Source: CAVTGO01 sp963734275 (GTDB taxonomy: Bacteria; Actinomycetota; UBA4738; HRBIN12). Taken from it: a stretch of DNA of 64,000 bases. Within the stretch, counting starts at the first letter, position 1, and each line of letters opens with the position of its first letter. A program made the translations under genes and the position numbers. The notes beneath the pieces are model-generated. The model ran no database searches, was not told the DNA's origin, and saw only the letters and a program-made list of their open reading frames with translations. The stretch is from assembly GCA_963734275.1 (NCBI GenBank), contig CAVTGO010000017.1, positions 62,001 through 126,000 on the forward strand, given 5' to 3'. Shown here in pieces: positions 24,573-31,214 of this stretch.

Positions 24573-25576
24573 CGGCGCCTCACCAGCTGGAAGGAGCTCC
24601 GGTAGTCGTCGAGATGCTCGAGCATCGCGCCGGCTCCGAGCACGACGGTTTCCAACGGGCGGTCGGTGAGGTGCACGGGCACCTCGCATTCCTGCGAGAG
24701 GAGCAGATCGAGGCCCCGGAGCAAACCCCCGCCGCCCGTGAGGAACATGCCGGTCTCCAACACGTCGTGGGTCAGCTCGGGCGGCGCCTCCGCGAGCGTG
24801 CGGCGAGCGGCTTCGACGATTCGGTTGACCGGCTCGGACATCGCCTGTCGGACCTCGTCCTCGGAGATCCGGACGTCAGCCGGAGCTCCCGAGGTGAGCT
24901 CGCGGCCGGTCACGACGGCCGCCTTACCCTGTGGCATCGGGAACGCCGAGCCGATCGCGATCTTGATCTGTTCGGCCGCCTTCTCGCCGATCGCCACGTC
25001 GTGCGTGATGCGGATGTGCTCCTGGATCGCGGCGTCGAGGTCGAATCCTCCCACCCGGATCGCGACGCCGGTGACCACCCCACCCATCGATACGATCGCC
25101 ATCTCCGTCGTGCCTCCGCCGATGTCGATGATCAGGTTGCCCACCGGCTCGTGGATCGGGAGGCCGGCGCCGATCGCCGCCGCGAGGGGCTCCTCGACGA
25201 GGACGACGCCCTTGCCGCCCGCGAAGCGGACCGCCTCGTCGACGGCACGGCGCTCGACCTCGGAGGACTCGCTCGCGATGCATGCGAGGACGCGGGGTTT
25301 CGGCAGGCGTGTCACGCCGACCCGGCGGAGCACGACCTCGATCATCGACTGCGTGATGTCGAACTCGGTCATGACGCCGTGGCGCAGCGGCCGGACGGCG
25401 ATGACGTTGCCCGAACGCCCGCCGATCATCTGCCAGGCCTCGTCCCCCATCGCCTCGATCTTGCCGGTGGCGGCGTTCATGGCAACGACGGTGGGCTCGT
25501 TGAACACGATGCCCTCACCCTGCCGGTAGACGAGGGTGTTGGCGGTGCCGAGGTCGATCGCGAGGTCCCGGCCCAC
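24569..25576 (-). CDS. mreB: Rod-shape protein MreB/Mbl
   Basis: A 335-residue bacterial actin homologue, full length. ATPase motifs: phosphate 1 DLAIDLGTANTLVY (about 4-17), connect/phosphate 2 NLIIDIGGGTTEMAIVSMGG (about 155-174), and the adenosine motif LTGGGGLLRGLDLLL (about 286-300). MreB filaments direct lateral wall synthesis together with MreC, MreD, RodA and a PBP. None of those genes is adjacent; instead it overlaps moaE upstream and DUF1028 downstream. GTG 25576 shares one base with the moaE stop. It may be a second, Mbl-type paralogue. Confidence 0.94.
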   Translation of the reverse strand: MGRDLAIDLGTANTLVYRQGEGIVFNEPTVVAMNAATGKIEAMGDEAWQMIGGRSGNVIAVRPLRHGVMTEFDITQSMIEVVLRRVGVTRLPKPRVLACIASESSEVERRAVDEAVRFAGGKGVVLVEEPLAAAIGAGLPIHEPVGNLIIDIGGGTTEMAIVSMGGVVTGVAIRVGGFDLDAAIQEHIRITHDVAIGEKAAEQIKIAIGSAFPMPQGKAAVVTGRELTSGAPADVRISEDEVRQAMSEPVNRIVEAARRTLAEAPPELTHDVLETGMFLTGGGGLLRGLDLLLSQECEVPVHLTDRPLETVVLGAGAMLEHLDDYRSSFQLVRRR

Positions 25577-26001
25577 TAGCTCCCCATCACCCAGTGGGAG
25601 TCGCCGGAAGCGAGGGCCTCCTTCTTCCAGATCGGGACGTCCGCCTTCAGGCGCTCGATCCCGTGCCTGCAGGCCTCGAACGCCTCTGCGCGATGGGGGG
25701 CCGAGCAGGCGACGACGACGGAGACCTCGCCGATCGCAAGCTCGCCCGTACGGTGCAGCAACGCCACGCGCCGGACGGGCCAGCGCGAGAACAGCTCCTC
25801 GCCGAGCTCGTGCAGACGTGAGGTCGCGAGTTCGTCCCAGGCTTCGTAGGTGAGGCCGGTCACCTCGCCGTCCTCCGACCGGTTACGGACCGTCCCGATG
25901 AACACGCACGTCGCCCCTGTCGCGGGGTCGGCGACGAACCCGACGGCCTCCTCGGCGCCGATCGGCTGGGGCGTGACGCGGGCTAGCAACCCCTCGCGCA
26001 T
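25576..26001 (-). CDS. moaE: Molybdopterin synthase catalytic subunit MoaE
   Basis: A 141-residue protein that, with MoaD, inserts sulfur into precursor Z in molybdenum cofactor synthesis. The family pattern is complete: CVFIGTVRNRSEDGEV (about 32-47), LTYEAWDELA, ALLHRTGELAIGEVSVVVAC (about 79-98), HRAEAFEACRHGIERLKADV and the active-site PIWKKEAL near the end. The ATG at 26001 is preferred over 26010 because the latter lies inside a TAGGAT -10 box (26009-26014), which leaves 26001 almost leaderless. MoaD and other moa genes are not nearby. It forms one operon with mreB and DUF1028. Confidence 0.93.
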   Translation of the reverse strand: MREGLLARVTPQPIGAEEAVGFVADPATGATCVFIGTVRNRSEDGEVTGLTYEAWDELATSRLHELGEELFSRWPVRRVALLHRTGELAIGEVSVVVACSAPHRAEAFEACRHGIERLKADVPIWKKEALASGDSHWVMGS

Positions 26002-26008
26002 CGGGCCC

Positions 26009-26030
26009 ATCCTAGCGACCGCCGTAGGAT
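26009..26030. promoter_or_regulatory. Back-to-back -10 boxes for moaE (minus) and DUF2342 (plus)
   Basis: TAGGAT occurs on the minus strand at 26014-26009 and on the plus strand at 26025-26030. Each lies 6 or 7 bases from the start codon it serves (26001 and 26037). No convincing -35 element is visible. The two copies give two divergent, practically leaderless transcripts from a 35-base interval. Confidence 0.6.
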
Positions 26031-26036
26031 GGCCTC

Positions 26037-27218
26037 ATGGACCCCTCGGGCCTGGACGACCCCGGAGATCTCTCCGGCGAAGCGTGGAGCGACATGCCGC
26101 TGTTCCGCGAGATCCAACGGATCATGCGGTCCTCGAGCGGCCCCGTGAACTGGGAGCTCGCCAGGCAGGTCGGGGTCGCCGGCGCCTCGGCCGGGACCGA
26201 CGACCCGTCGCCGAGCGACGAGGACCGGCGCGGGCTCGAGGAGGCCGTGCGGGTCGCCGAGCTCCAGGTGACCGGGTTCACCGGTCTCGAGGCGCCGAGC
26301 ACCCTTCCGCGGGTCCAGGCCGTGCGGCGAGCCCAGTGGGTGCAGGCGAACATCGAGGGGTTACGGTCGGTGCTGGAACCCGCCGCCGCGAGGATCGGCG
26401 AGGCCGTGACGCGGGCGCAGGGCGAGGCGATGCCGGAGGCTGGTGCCCCGGGGGTCGCCCAGCTCCTCGGCCAGCTCTCGCCGCTGCTGCTGGGCGCGCA
26501 GGTCGGGAGCGTCCTCGGGGCGCTGGGCCAGCAGGTGCTCGGCCAGTACGACATCGCACTCCCGCGGCCAGAGGGCTCGGGGACCTTGCTGTTCGTCGTG
26601 CCGAACATCGCCGCGTTCGAGCGGGACTGGAGCCTGGACACCACGGAGTTCCGGACGCTGATCGCGATCCACGAGGTGGTCCACCGGTTCGAGTTCGCGC
26701 GCCCCTGGGCACTCCCGCGCTTCTGGGATCTCGTGGAGGACTACACCTCGACGCTGCGATTGGACCTGAACGCGCTGCAGCGACGGCTGGGATCCCTCGA
26801 CCCCTCGGACCCGGAGGCGATGCGCGAGACGCTCTCGGGGAGCGAGGGGCTCTTCGGAGCGGTGCTCGACGACGAGCAGCGTCTCAAGCTCGGGCGGATC
26901 CAGGCCTACATGGCCGCGGCCGAGGGCTACGGCGATCACGTGATGCACGCGATCGGGAAGACCCTGCTGTCGACGTACGGGCGGATCGAGGAGGCGATGC
27001 GCCGCTACCGCGAAGGCGAGCAGGTGGATCCGGTGCTCGAGCGGCTCCTCGGCATCGAGGTGAAGCGCGACCAATACCGGATGGGCCGCGCGTTCTGCGA
27101 CGCGGTCGTGGAACTGACCGACGAGACCACGCTCGCGCGGATATGGGACTCCGCCGAGACGCTGCCCTCGCTCCCCGAGATCGAAGAGCCGCGCCTGTGG
27201 CTCGCCCGCGTCGTCTAG
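26037..27218 (+). CDS. DUF2342 zinc-dependent metalloprotease-like protein
   Basis: 393 residues of the family once labelled F420-biosynthesis-associated, now zincin-like (Rv3195 in M. tuberculosis). The metal site is RTLIAIHEVVHRFEFARP with HExxH at about residue 212-216. Conserved surroundings include QYDIALPRPEGSGTLLFVVP before it and IQAYMAAAEGYGDHVMHAIG after it, where a Glu in EGYGDH is likely the third ligand. The substrate is unknown. The ATG is six bases behind TAGGAT. In mycobacteria its homologue neighbours UPF0182 and YlbL genes; here moaE-mreB-DUF1028 and a small gene separate them. Confidence 0.9.
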   Translation: MDPSGLDDPGDLSGEAWSDMPLFREIQRIMRSSSGPVNWELARQVGVAGASAGTDDPSPSDEDRRGLEEAVRVAELQVTGFTGLEAPSTLPRVQAVRRAQWVQANIEGLRSVLEPAAARIGEAVTRAQGEAMPEAGAPGVAQLLGQLSPLLLGAQVGSVLGALGQQVLGQYDIALPRPEGSGTLLFVVPNIAAFERDWSLDTTEFRTLIAIHEVVHRFEFARPWALPRFWDLVEDYTSTLRLDLNALQRRLGSLDPSDPEAMRETLSGSEGLFGAVLDDEQRLKLGRIQAYMAAAEGYGDHVMHAIGKTLLSTYGRIEEAMRRYREGEQVDPVLERLLGIEVKRDQYRMGRAFCDAVVELTDETTLARIWDSAETLPSLPEIEEPRLWLARVV

Positions 27219-27285
27219 CTCGCCATCGCTCCGCACGTTCACCGGTCCGGCATGAACCGTGCCCGTTCGGTATCCTTCGGCCTCG

Positions 27286-28062
27286 ATGACCGTCGGCGAG
27301 CTCGTCTTCGCGAACGTTGTCGACCAGCGCGTCTGGGAGTCCGACCGCGAGCTCGGACCCACCGGCCTGTACCTGCTCGGTTCGCCGGGACGCGCGCTCC
27401 CGTTCACCATCTATCGGGCGTGGAAGGTCGGCACCGGCATGGTCACGGAGGAGGTCCACTTCTACGGGCCGTCCGGCCGTCTCGTCTACCGATGGGGGCC
27501 GGAGGTCCGGCGGATGATCGGCACCATGGACCTCTCGATCGAGGCCGACCACGTGGCCGACGCGTTCTTCGACGAGACGGGCGGCTACCTGGCGTCGTTC
27601 GTGCTCGACGGGGAGATCGTCGGTGAGATCGAGGTCCCCGTCTACGTGCAGGTTGCGCCGGTCAAGCTGCCCAAGGAGATCGAGGACGGTTTGCGGAAGT
27701 CCGACGTGATCTGGGTAGGGGTGGAGGCCGCCGGCAGGCGTCGCATGATCCCCTCATGGTTCGCGTACAAGAACGGCAAGATCTACGTGCTCTCGCAGAA
27801 GGAGCCCGGACCGCAGGAGCAGTCCGTTCCGGGGGTCCCCGGGGTACCGGAGCTCCTCGTGATCAGCCGCCGCAAGCTGCGCGACACGGCGCTCGACGAG
27901 TTCTTCGCCGCGTCCCGGATCCTCGAGGGCGCCGAGTGGGAGGAGGCCGCGAAGGCCCTCGTCGACCGGCGTCGCAGCCGCGTGGGACCGCCCTCGGAGT
28001 CCTTGAGCCGGTGGCGCACCACGTGCGACATCGCCGAGCTGACGCCGATCGTCCCCGGGTAG
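27286..28062 (+). CDS. Hypothetical protein, possibly with a split beta-barrel region
   Basis: 258 residues, no signal or membrane helix. The middle reads VIWVGVEAAGRRRMIPSWFA then YKNGKIYVLSQ (about 144-174). That is reminiscent of pyridoxamine-phosphate-oxidase-like split barrels, but the resemblance is weak. It is followed by a Pro/Gly loop and a charged C-terminus ending in WRTTCDIAELTPIVPG. The ATG at 27286 has TATCCT nine bases upstream and no Shine-Dalgarno. It follows the DUF2342 gene and converges with aroF. No function is assigned. Confidence 0.6.
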   Translation: MTVGELVFANVVDQRVWESDRELGPTGLYLLGSPGRALPFTIYRAWKVGTGMVTEEVHFYGPSGRLVYRWGPEVRRMIGTMDLSIEADHVADAFFDETGGYLASFVLDGEIVGEIEVPVYVQVAPVKLPKEIEDGLRKSDVIWVGVEAAGRRRMIPSWFAYKNGKIYVLSQKEPGPQEQSVPGVPGVPELLVISRRKLRDTALDEFFAASRILEGAEWEEAAKALVDRRRSRVGPPSESLSRWRTTCDIAELTPIVPG

Positions 28063-28067
28063 CCGGA

Positions 28068-29093
28068 CTAGCCCGGGTGGTTCATCGGGCGGCCGACCGC
28101 CGCCGCCACGCGTTCGAGGTCCTTCCCGAGATCCGACATCTCCTCGGGCGTGAGCGCCTGCGGGCCGTCGCACAGTGCGCTTTCCGGGTCGGGGTGAACG
28201 TCGATCATCACGGCGTCCGCGCCGGCCGCGACCGCGGCGAGCGACATCGGCGCGACGAGGTGCCGCTTGCCGACCGCGTGCGATGGGTCCACGATCACCG
28301 GCAGGTGGGACTCGGCTTGGGCGACGGCCATCCCCGCGAGGTCGAGCGTGTTGCGGGTGGCGGGCTCGAAGGTCCTGATCCCGCGCTCGCACAGGATGAT
28401 CTCCGAGTTGCCGCGCTGCGCGATGTACTCGGCGGCCTGGAGCCACTCGTCGATCGTCATCGCGAGCCCGCGCTTCAGCATCACCGGCTTGCGCGAGAGC
28501 CCGGCCTCCTTCAGCAGCTCGAAGTTCTGCGCGTTGCGCGTGCCGATCCGGATGCAGTCCGCGGCCTCGGCCACGTGCTCGACCTGTGACACGTCGACGA
28601 CCTCGATGACGATCGGCAGCGAGGTCTGGCGCCGGCATTCCTGCAGGATCTCGAGGCCTCGCTCCCCCATCCCCTGGAACGAGTACGGCGAGGTCCTCGG
28701 CTTGTAGACGTCCCCGCGCAGGATCGTGGCACCGGCCATCCGCGCCGCCTTGGTGGCCAGCAGCGCCTGCTCCTCGCTTTCCACGGCGCACGGCCCCGCG
28801 ATGATCGTGAACGTACCGCGCCCGACGAGCGTGCCCCCCACGTTCACCATCGTGGCCTCGGGGTGCAGGTCGCGGGCGACCATCTTGTAGGGCTTGCCGA
28901 CGTGGATGACGTGGTCCACCCCGGGGAGCTGGCGCCAGTCGATCGCCTCGAACCGCTCCGTGTCGCCGACCAGCCCGACGATCGTGTGCACCGTCCCGCG
29001 CGAGACGAAGGCCTCGCCACCGGCGGCGCGCGCCCGGTCGGCCACCGCCTCGATGTCGGCCTCGGTGGCCTCGCGCCCCATCACCACGACCAT
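28068..29093 (-). CDS. aroF: 3-deoxy-7-phosphoheptulonate (DAHP) synthase, type I-beta
   Basis: Condenses phosphoenolpyruvate and erythrose-4-phosphate, the first step of aromatic amino-acid synthesis. The 341 residues consist of an N-terminal ferredoxin-like regulatory domain (about 1-70) and a TIM barrel with FTIIAGPCAVESEEQ (about 95-109), GDVYKPRTSPYSFQGMGERG (about 127-146), NAQNFELLKEA and VDPSHAVGKRHLV (about 267-279). The N-terminal domain is the type I-beta form linked to feedback control. ATG 29093 has GGGAGGT upstream. It is preceded by a 17-residue leader rich in Phe, Trp and Tyr and an intrinsic terminator, so it is probably controlled by ribosome-mediated attenuation. Confidence 0.96.
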   Translation of the reverse strand: MVVVMGREATEADIEAVADRARAAGGEAFVSRGTVHTIVGLVGDTERFEAIDWRQLPGVDHVIHVGKPYKMVARDLHPEATMVNVGGTLVGRGTFTIIAGPCAVESEEQALLATKAARMAGATILRGDVYKPRTSPYSFQGMGERGLEILQECRRQTSLPIVIEVVDVSQVEHVAEAADCIRIGTRNAQNFELLKEAGLSRKPVMLKRGLAMTIDEWLQAAEYIAQRGNSEIILCERGIRTFEPATRNTLDLAGMAVAQAESHLPVIVDPSHAVGKRHLVAPMSLAAVAAGADAVMIDVHPDPESALCDGPQALTPEEMSDLGKDLERVAAAVGRPMNHPG

Positions 29094-29133
29094 CTCGCAC
29101 CTCCCGCCGTCGGCGGACCCGCCCGGAAGACGG

Positions 29134-29160
29134 AAAACCCCGGGCTTCCCGGCCCGGGGT
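29134..29160 (-). terminator. Attenuator terminator upstream of aroF
   Basis: On the minus strand a 9-bp perfect stem (29160-29152 with 29145-29137) and a 6-base loop are followed by a short T-run (TTTT counting the last paired base). It stands between the leader-peptide stop (29186) and the aroF start (29093), so it can end transcription before aroF. Its 5' arm contains CCGGGC, complementary to GCCCGG at 29196-29191 in the leader, which would form the antiterminator. Confidence 0.8.
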
Positions 29161-29185
29161 CCCCTGTTCCCTTCGGTTCAGGCGA

Positions 29186-29239
29186 CTACGCCGGGCACCG
29201 CCCCACGTAGGCGAACCAGAAACCGAAGACCTCTCGCAT
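29186..29239 (-). CDS. aroF leader peptide (17 residues, Phe/Trp/Tyr-rich)
   Basis: ATG at 29239 to TAG at 29188-29186 encodes MREVFGFWFAYVGRCPA. Five of seven residues from 5 to 11 are aromatic (Phe5, Phe7, Trp8, Phe9, Tyr11), the end products of the pathway that aroF starts. The distal part folds as a hairpin (29210-29206 with 29190-29186, inner GGGC/GCCC) beginning at the Tyr codon. Stalling at aromatic codons would open it and free GCCCGG to block the terminator. Ribosome-mediated attenuation of an aroF gene is known from Corynebacterium glutamicum; the mechanism here is inferred from architecture. Confidence 0.85.
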   Translation of the reverse strand: MREVFGFWFAYVGRCPA

Positions 29240-29307
29240 CAGGACGCCATCGTTGCAGTCCGGGCCTGCGGTGGCAACACCCTAGCGCGGGGCTCCACGC
29301 GAGCCAC

Positions 29308-29313
29308 TACGAT
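29308..29313 (+). promoter_or_regulatory. -10 box of a leaderless upp promoter
   Basis: TACGAT at 29308-29313 is followed by six bases and then the upp GTG at 29320, the spacing at which transcription would begin on the start codon. No Shine-Dalgarno is present. No clear -35 box is seen. Confidence 0.55.
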
Positions 29314-29319
29314 TCGCGC

Positions 29320-29937
29320 GTGTCCGTAACCGTCGTCGATCACCCCCTGGCGGGGCACCTGCTCACGCAGCTGCGCCACCGGGATACGACCCCGCCGGTG
29401 TTCCGGACGCTCGCCAAGCGCCTCGCCCTCGCGGTGGTGCTCGAGGCGATCCGTGAGCTCCCCACGACCGAGGTCGCCGTCGAGACACCCCTGGAGACCA
29501 CCACCGGGCGGGTGCTCGGCGACCTCGTCGCTGTGCCGATCCTGCGCGCGGGCCTCGGCATGCTGGAGGCCGTGACCGAGCTGTTCCCCGAGGTCGCGGT
29601 CGGCTACATCGGGCTCGAGCGCGACGAGGCGTCGCTCCAGCCCCAGTCCTACTACCGCAAGCTTCCGCCCGTCGAGAGCCGCCACGTCCTGGTGCTGGAC
29701 CCGATGCTCGCAACCGGCGGCTCGGGCTCGGCCGCCACCTCGGCCGTCCGCGAGGGGAACCCCGCCTCCATCCGGTTCGTCTGCGTCGTCTCGGCGCCCG
29801 AGGGGATCGCGAAGATGGAGGCCGACCATCCCGACGTGCCGATCTTCACGGCCGCGGTCGACCGCCAGCTCAACGAGCACGGCTACATCGTGCCGGGGCT
29901 CGGCGACTTCGGGGACCGCCTCTTCGGGACCGAGTAG
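29320..29937 (+). CDS. upp: Uracil phosphoribosyltransferase
   Basis: A 205-residue salvage enzyme making UMP from uracil and PRPP. Typical motifs: the N-terminal DHPLAGHLLTQLRHRDTTPP (about 7-26), VPILRAGLGMLEAV (about 72-85), the PRPP loop VLVLDPMLATGGSGSAA (about 124-140) and the uracil-binding C-terminus GYIVPGLGDFGDRLFGT (about 188-204). The GTG at 29320 gives the exact family N-terminus and lies six bases behind TACGAT. It is divergent from aroF and 72 bases upstream of the BMP lipoprotein gene, in a nucleobase/nucleoside neighbourhood. Confidence 0.96.
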   Translation: MSVTVVDHPLAGHLLTQLRHRDTTPPVFRTLAKRLALAVVLEAIRELPTTEVAVETPLETTTGRVLGDLVAVPILRAGLGMLEAVTELFPEVAVGYIGLERDEASLQPQSYYRKLPPVESRHVLVLDPMLATGGSGSAATSAVREGNPASIRFVCVVSAPEGIAKMEADHPDVPIFTAAVDRQLNEHGYIVPGLGDFGDRLFGTE

Positions 29938-29967
29938 CGAGCGAAACCCGCCGAGCGAGGGCTCACG

Positions 29968-29973
29968 TATGAT
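29968..29973 (+). promoter_or_regulatory. Candidate -10 box for the BMP/ABC operon
   Basis: TATGAT at 29968-29973 is the best -10-like hexamer in the 72 bases before the BMP gene. The message would then have a leader of about 30 bases carrying AAGGGGGAAGG before the ATG at 30010. No -35 match is seen at normal spacing. Confidence 0.4.
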
Positions 29974-30009
29974 GCGTCGAGAGTCAATTCAGGGACAAGG
30001 GGGAAGGCG

Positions 30010-31137
30010 ATGACCAGGTTCACCAGGCTGATCGCCGTGCTCGCGGTCTTGTCGATCGTCGCGGTCGCGTGCGCCTCGGACGAGGAGCCGGGGGCGGACG
30101 GTGATGGTACCGGCACCACAGGAGGGGCGCTGCCGGGAGAGGGTCAGCGCGTCTGCTACGTCGCCGACGTCGGGGGCGTCGACGACAAGAGCTTCAACCA
30201 GCAGATCCACGAGGGCTTGCAGCTGGCGGAGACCGAGCTCGGCATCGAGTACAACTACGTGACCTCGGCCTCGGCCGCGGACTACGCGCCGTTCATCCAG
30301 GCCTACGTCGATCAGGACTGTGCCCTCATCGTCCTCGCCGGGTTCAACATGGGCCCCGACCTCGTCACCTCGGCCGAGGCGAACCCGGATCAGCTGTACA
30401 CGATCGTCGACTACGACATCTTCGACTTCACCGATCCGGCTGCCCCCGTCGACGTCACCCTGCCCAACGTGAGCGAGCTCACCTTCCAGACGGATGAGGC
30501 CGCGTTCCTCGCGGGGTATGCGGCAGCCGGGACGACCACGACGGGCACGGTGGCCACCTACGGCGGCGTGTTCTACCCGACGGTGACGATCTTCATGAAC
30601 GGGTTCGCTGCCGGCATCCGGGCGTACAACCAGGACAACGGTACGAGCGTCGAGCTCCAAGGCTGGGACCCCGACACACAGGAGGGGCTCCAGGTCTCGA
30701 GCGATCCGGTGATCGGCTTCTACTCACCCGCCGAGGGGCGCCGGGTCGGCGAGGACCTCATCTCCGAGGGCGCCGACATCATCCTTCCGGTCGCCGGTGG
30801 AACCGGGCTCGGGACCATGGCCGCCGCGCAGGACGCCGGGGACGTCCTCGGCATCTGGGTCGACACGGACGGCTGCGTCGCGGCCGAGGAGTACTGCAGC
30901 TTGTTCCTCACGACGGTCGAGAAGCACATGAACGTCGCGGTGGCCGACAGCGTCGAGTCGGTGCTGAATGACGCCTTCGTGAGCGGCCTCTACGTGGGGA
31001 CGCTCGAGAACGACGGCGTCGGCGTCGCCGAGTTCCTCGACACGGTCCCGCAGGAGCTGCTGGACAAGATCGAGGAGCTGAAGCAGGGCATCATCGACGG
31101 GACCGTCTCCGTCGATCCGGCGGACTACCCCGCCTAG
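30010..31137 (+). CDS. BMP-family substrate-binding lipoprotein (nucleoside ABC importer)
   Basis: 375 residues. A lipoprotein signal LIAVLAVLSIVAVACAS with lipobox VAVAC (Cys about 20) leads into a periplasmic-binding fold of the basic membrane protein / PnrA class: RVCYVADVGGVDDKSFNQQI (about 50-69), AFLAGYAAAGTTTTGTVATY (about 167-186), DIILPVAGGTGLGTMAAAQD and IWVDTDGC. PnrA-type proteins bind purine and pyrimidine nucleosides. AAGGGGGAAGG precedes the ATG. It leads a four-gene importer operon with one ATPase and two permeases downstream, separated from them by a 13-bp stem-loop. Confidence 0.93.
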   Translation: MTRFTRLIAVLAVLSIVAVACASDEEPGADGDGTGTTGGALPGEGQRVCYVADVGGVDDKSFNQQIHEGLQLAETELGIEYNYVTSASAADYAPFIQAYVDQDCALIVLAGFNMGPDLVTSAEANPDQLYTIVDYDIFDFTDPAAPVDVTLPNVSELTFQTDEAAFLAGYAAAGTTTTGTVATYGGVFYPTVTIFMNGFAAGIRAYNQDNGTSVELQGWDPDTQEGLQVSSDPVIGFYSPAEGRRVGEDLISEGADIILPVAGGTGLGTMAAAQDAGDVLGIWVDTDGCVAAEEYCSLFLTTVEKHMNVAVADSVESVLNDAFVSGLYVGTLENDGVGVAEFLDTVPQELLDKIEELKQGIIDGTVSVDPADYPA

Positions 31138-31153
31138 CGAGATCCGTGGCCGA

Positions 31154-31187
31154 CGTGAGGGGTGCCGGAGCAACGGCACCCCTCACG
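31154..31187 (+). promoter_or_regulatory. 13-bp stem-loop between the BMP gene and its ABC ATPase gene
   Basis: Bases 31154-31166 pair perfectly with 31175-31187 around an 8-base loop. No U-tract follows, so it is not a standard terminator. It lies 16 bases after the BMP stop and 27 bases before the ATPase start. It may protect the 3' end of BMP mRNA or allow partial read-through, giving more binding protein than transporter. Confidence 0.6.
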
Positions 31188-31214
31188 CGCCTACCGGTTC
31201 CGATGGAATAACCG

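Noticed and set aside
29134..29239. T-box riboswitch upstream of aroF
   Set aside because: No T-box core sequence is present; the short frame rich in aromatic codons points to peptide-based attenuation.
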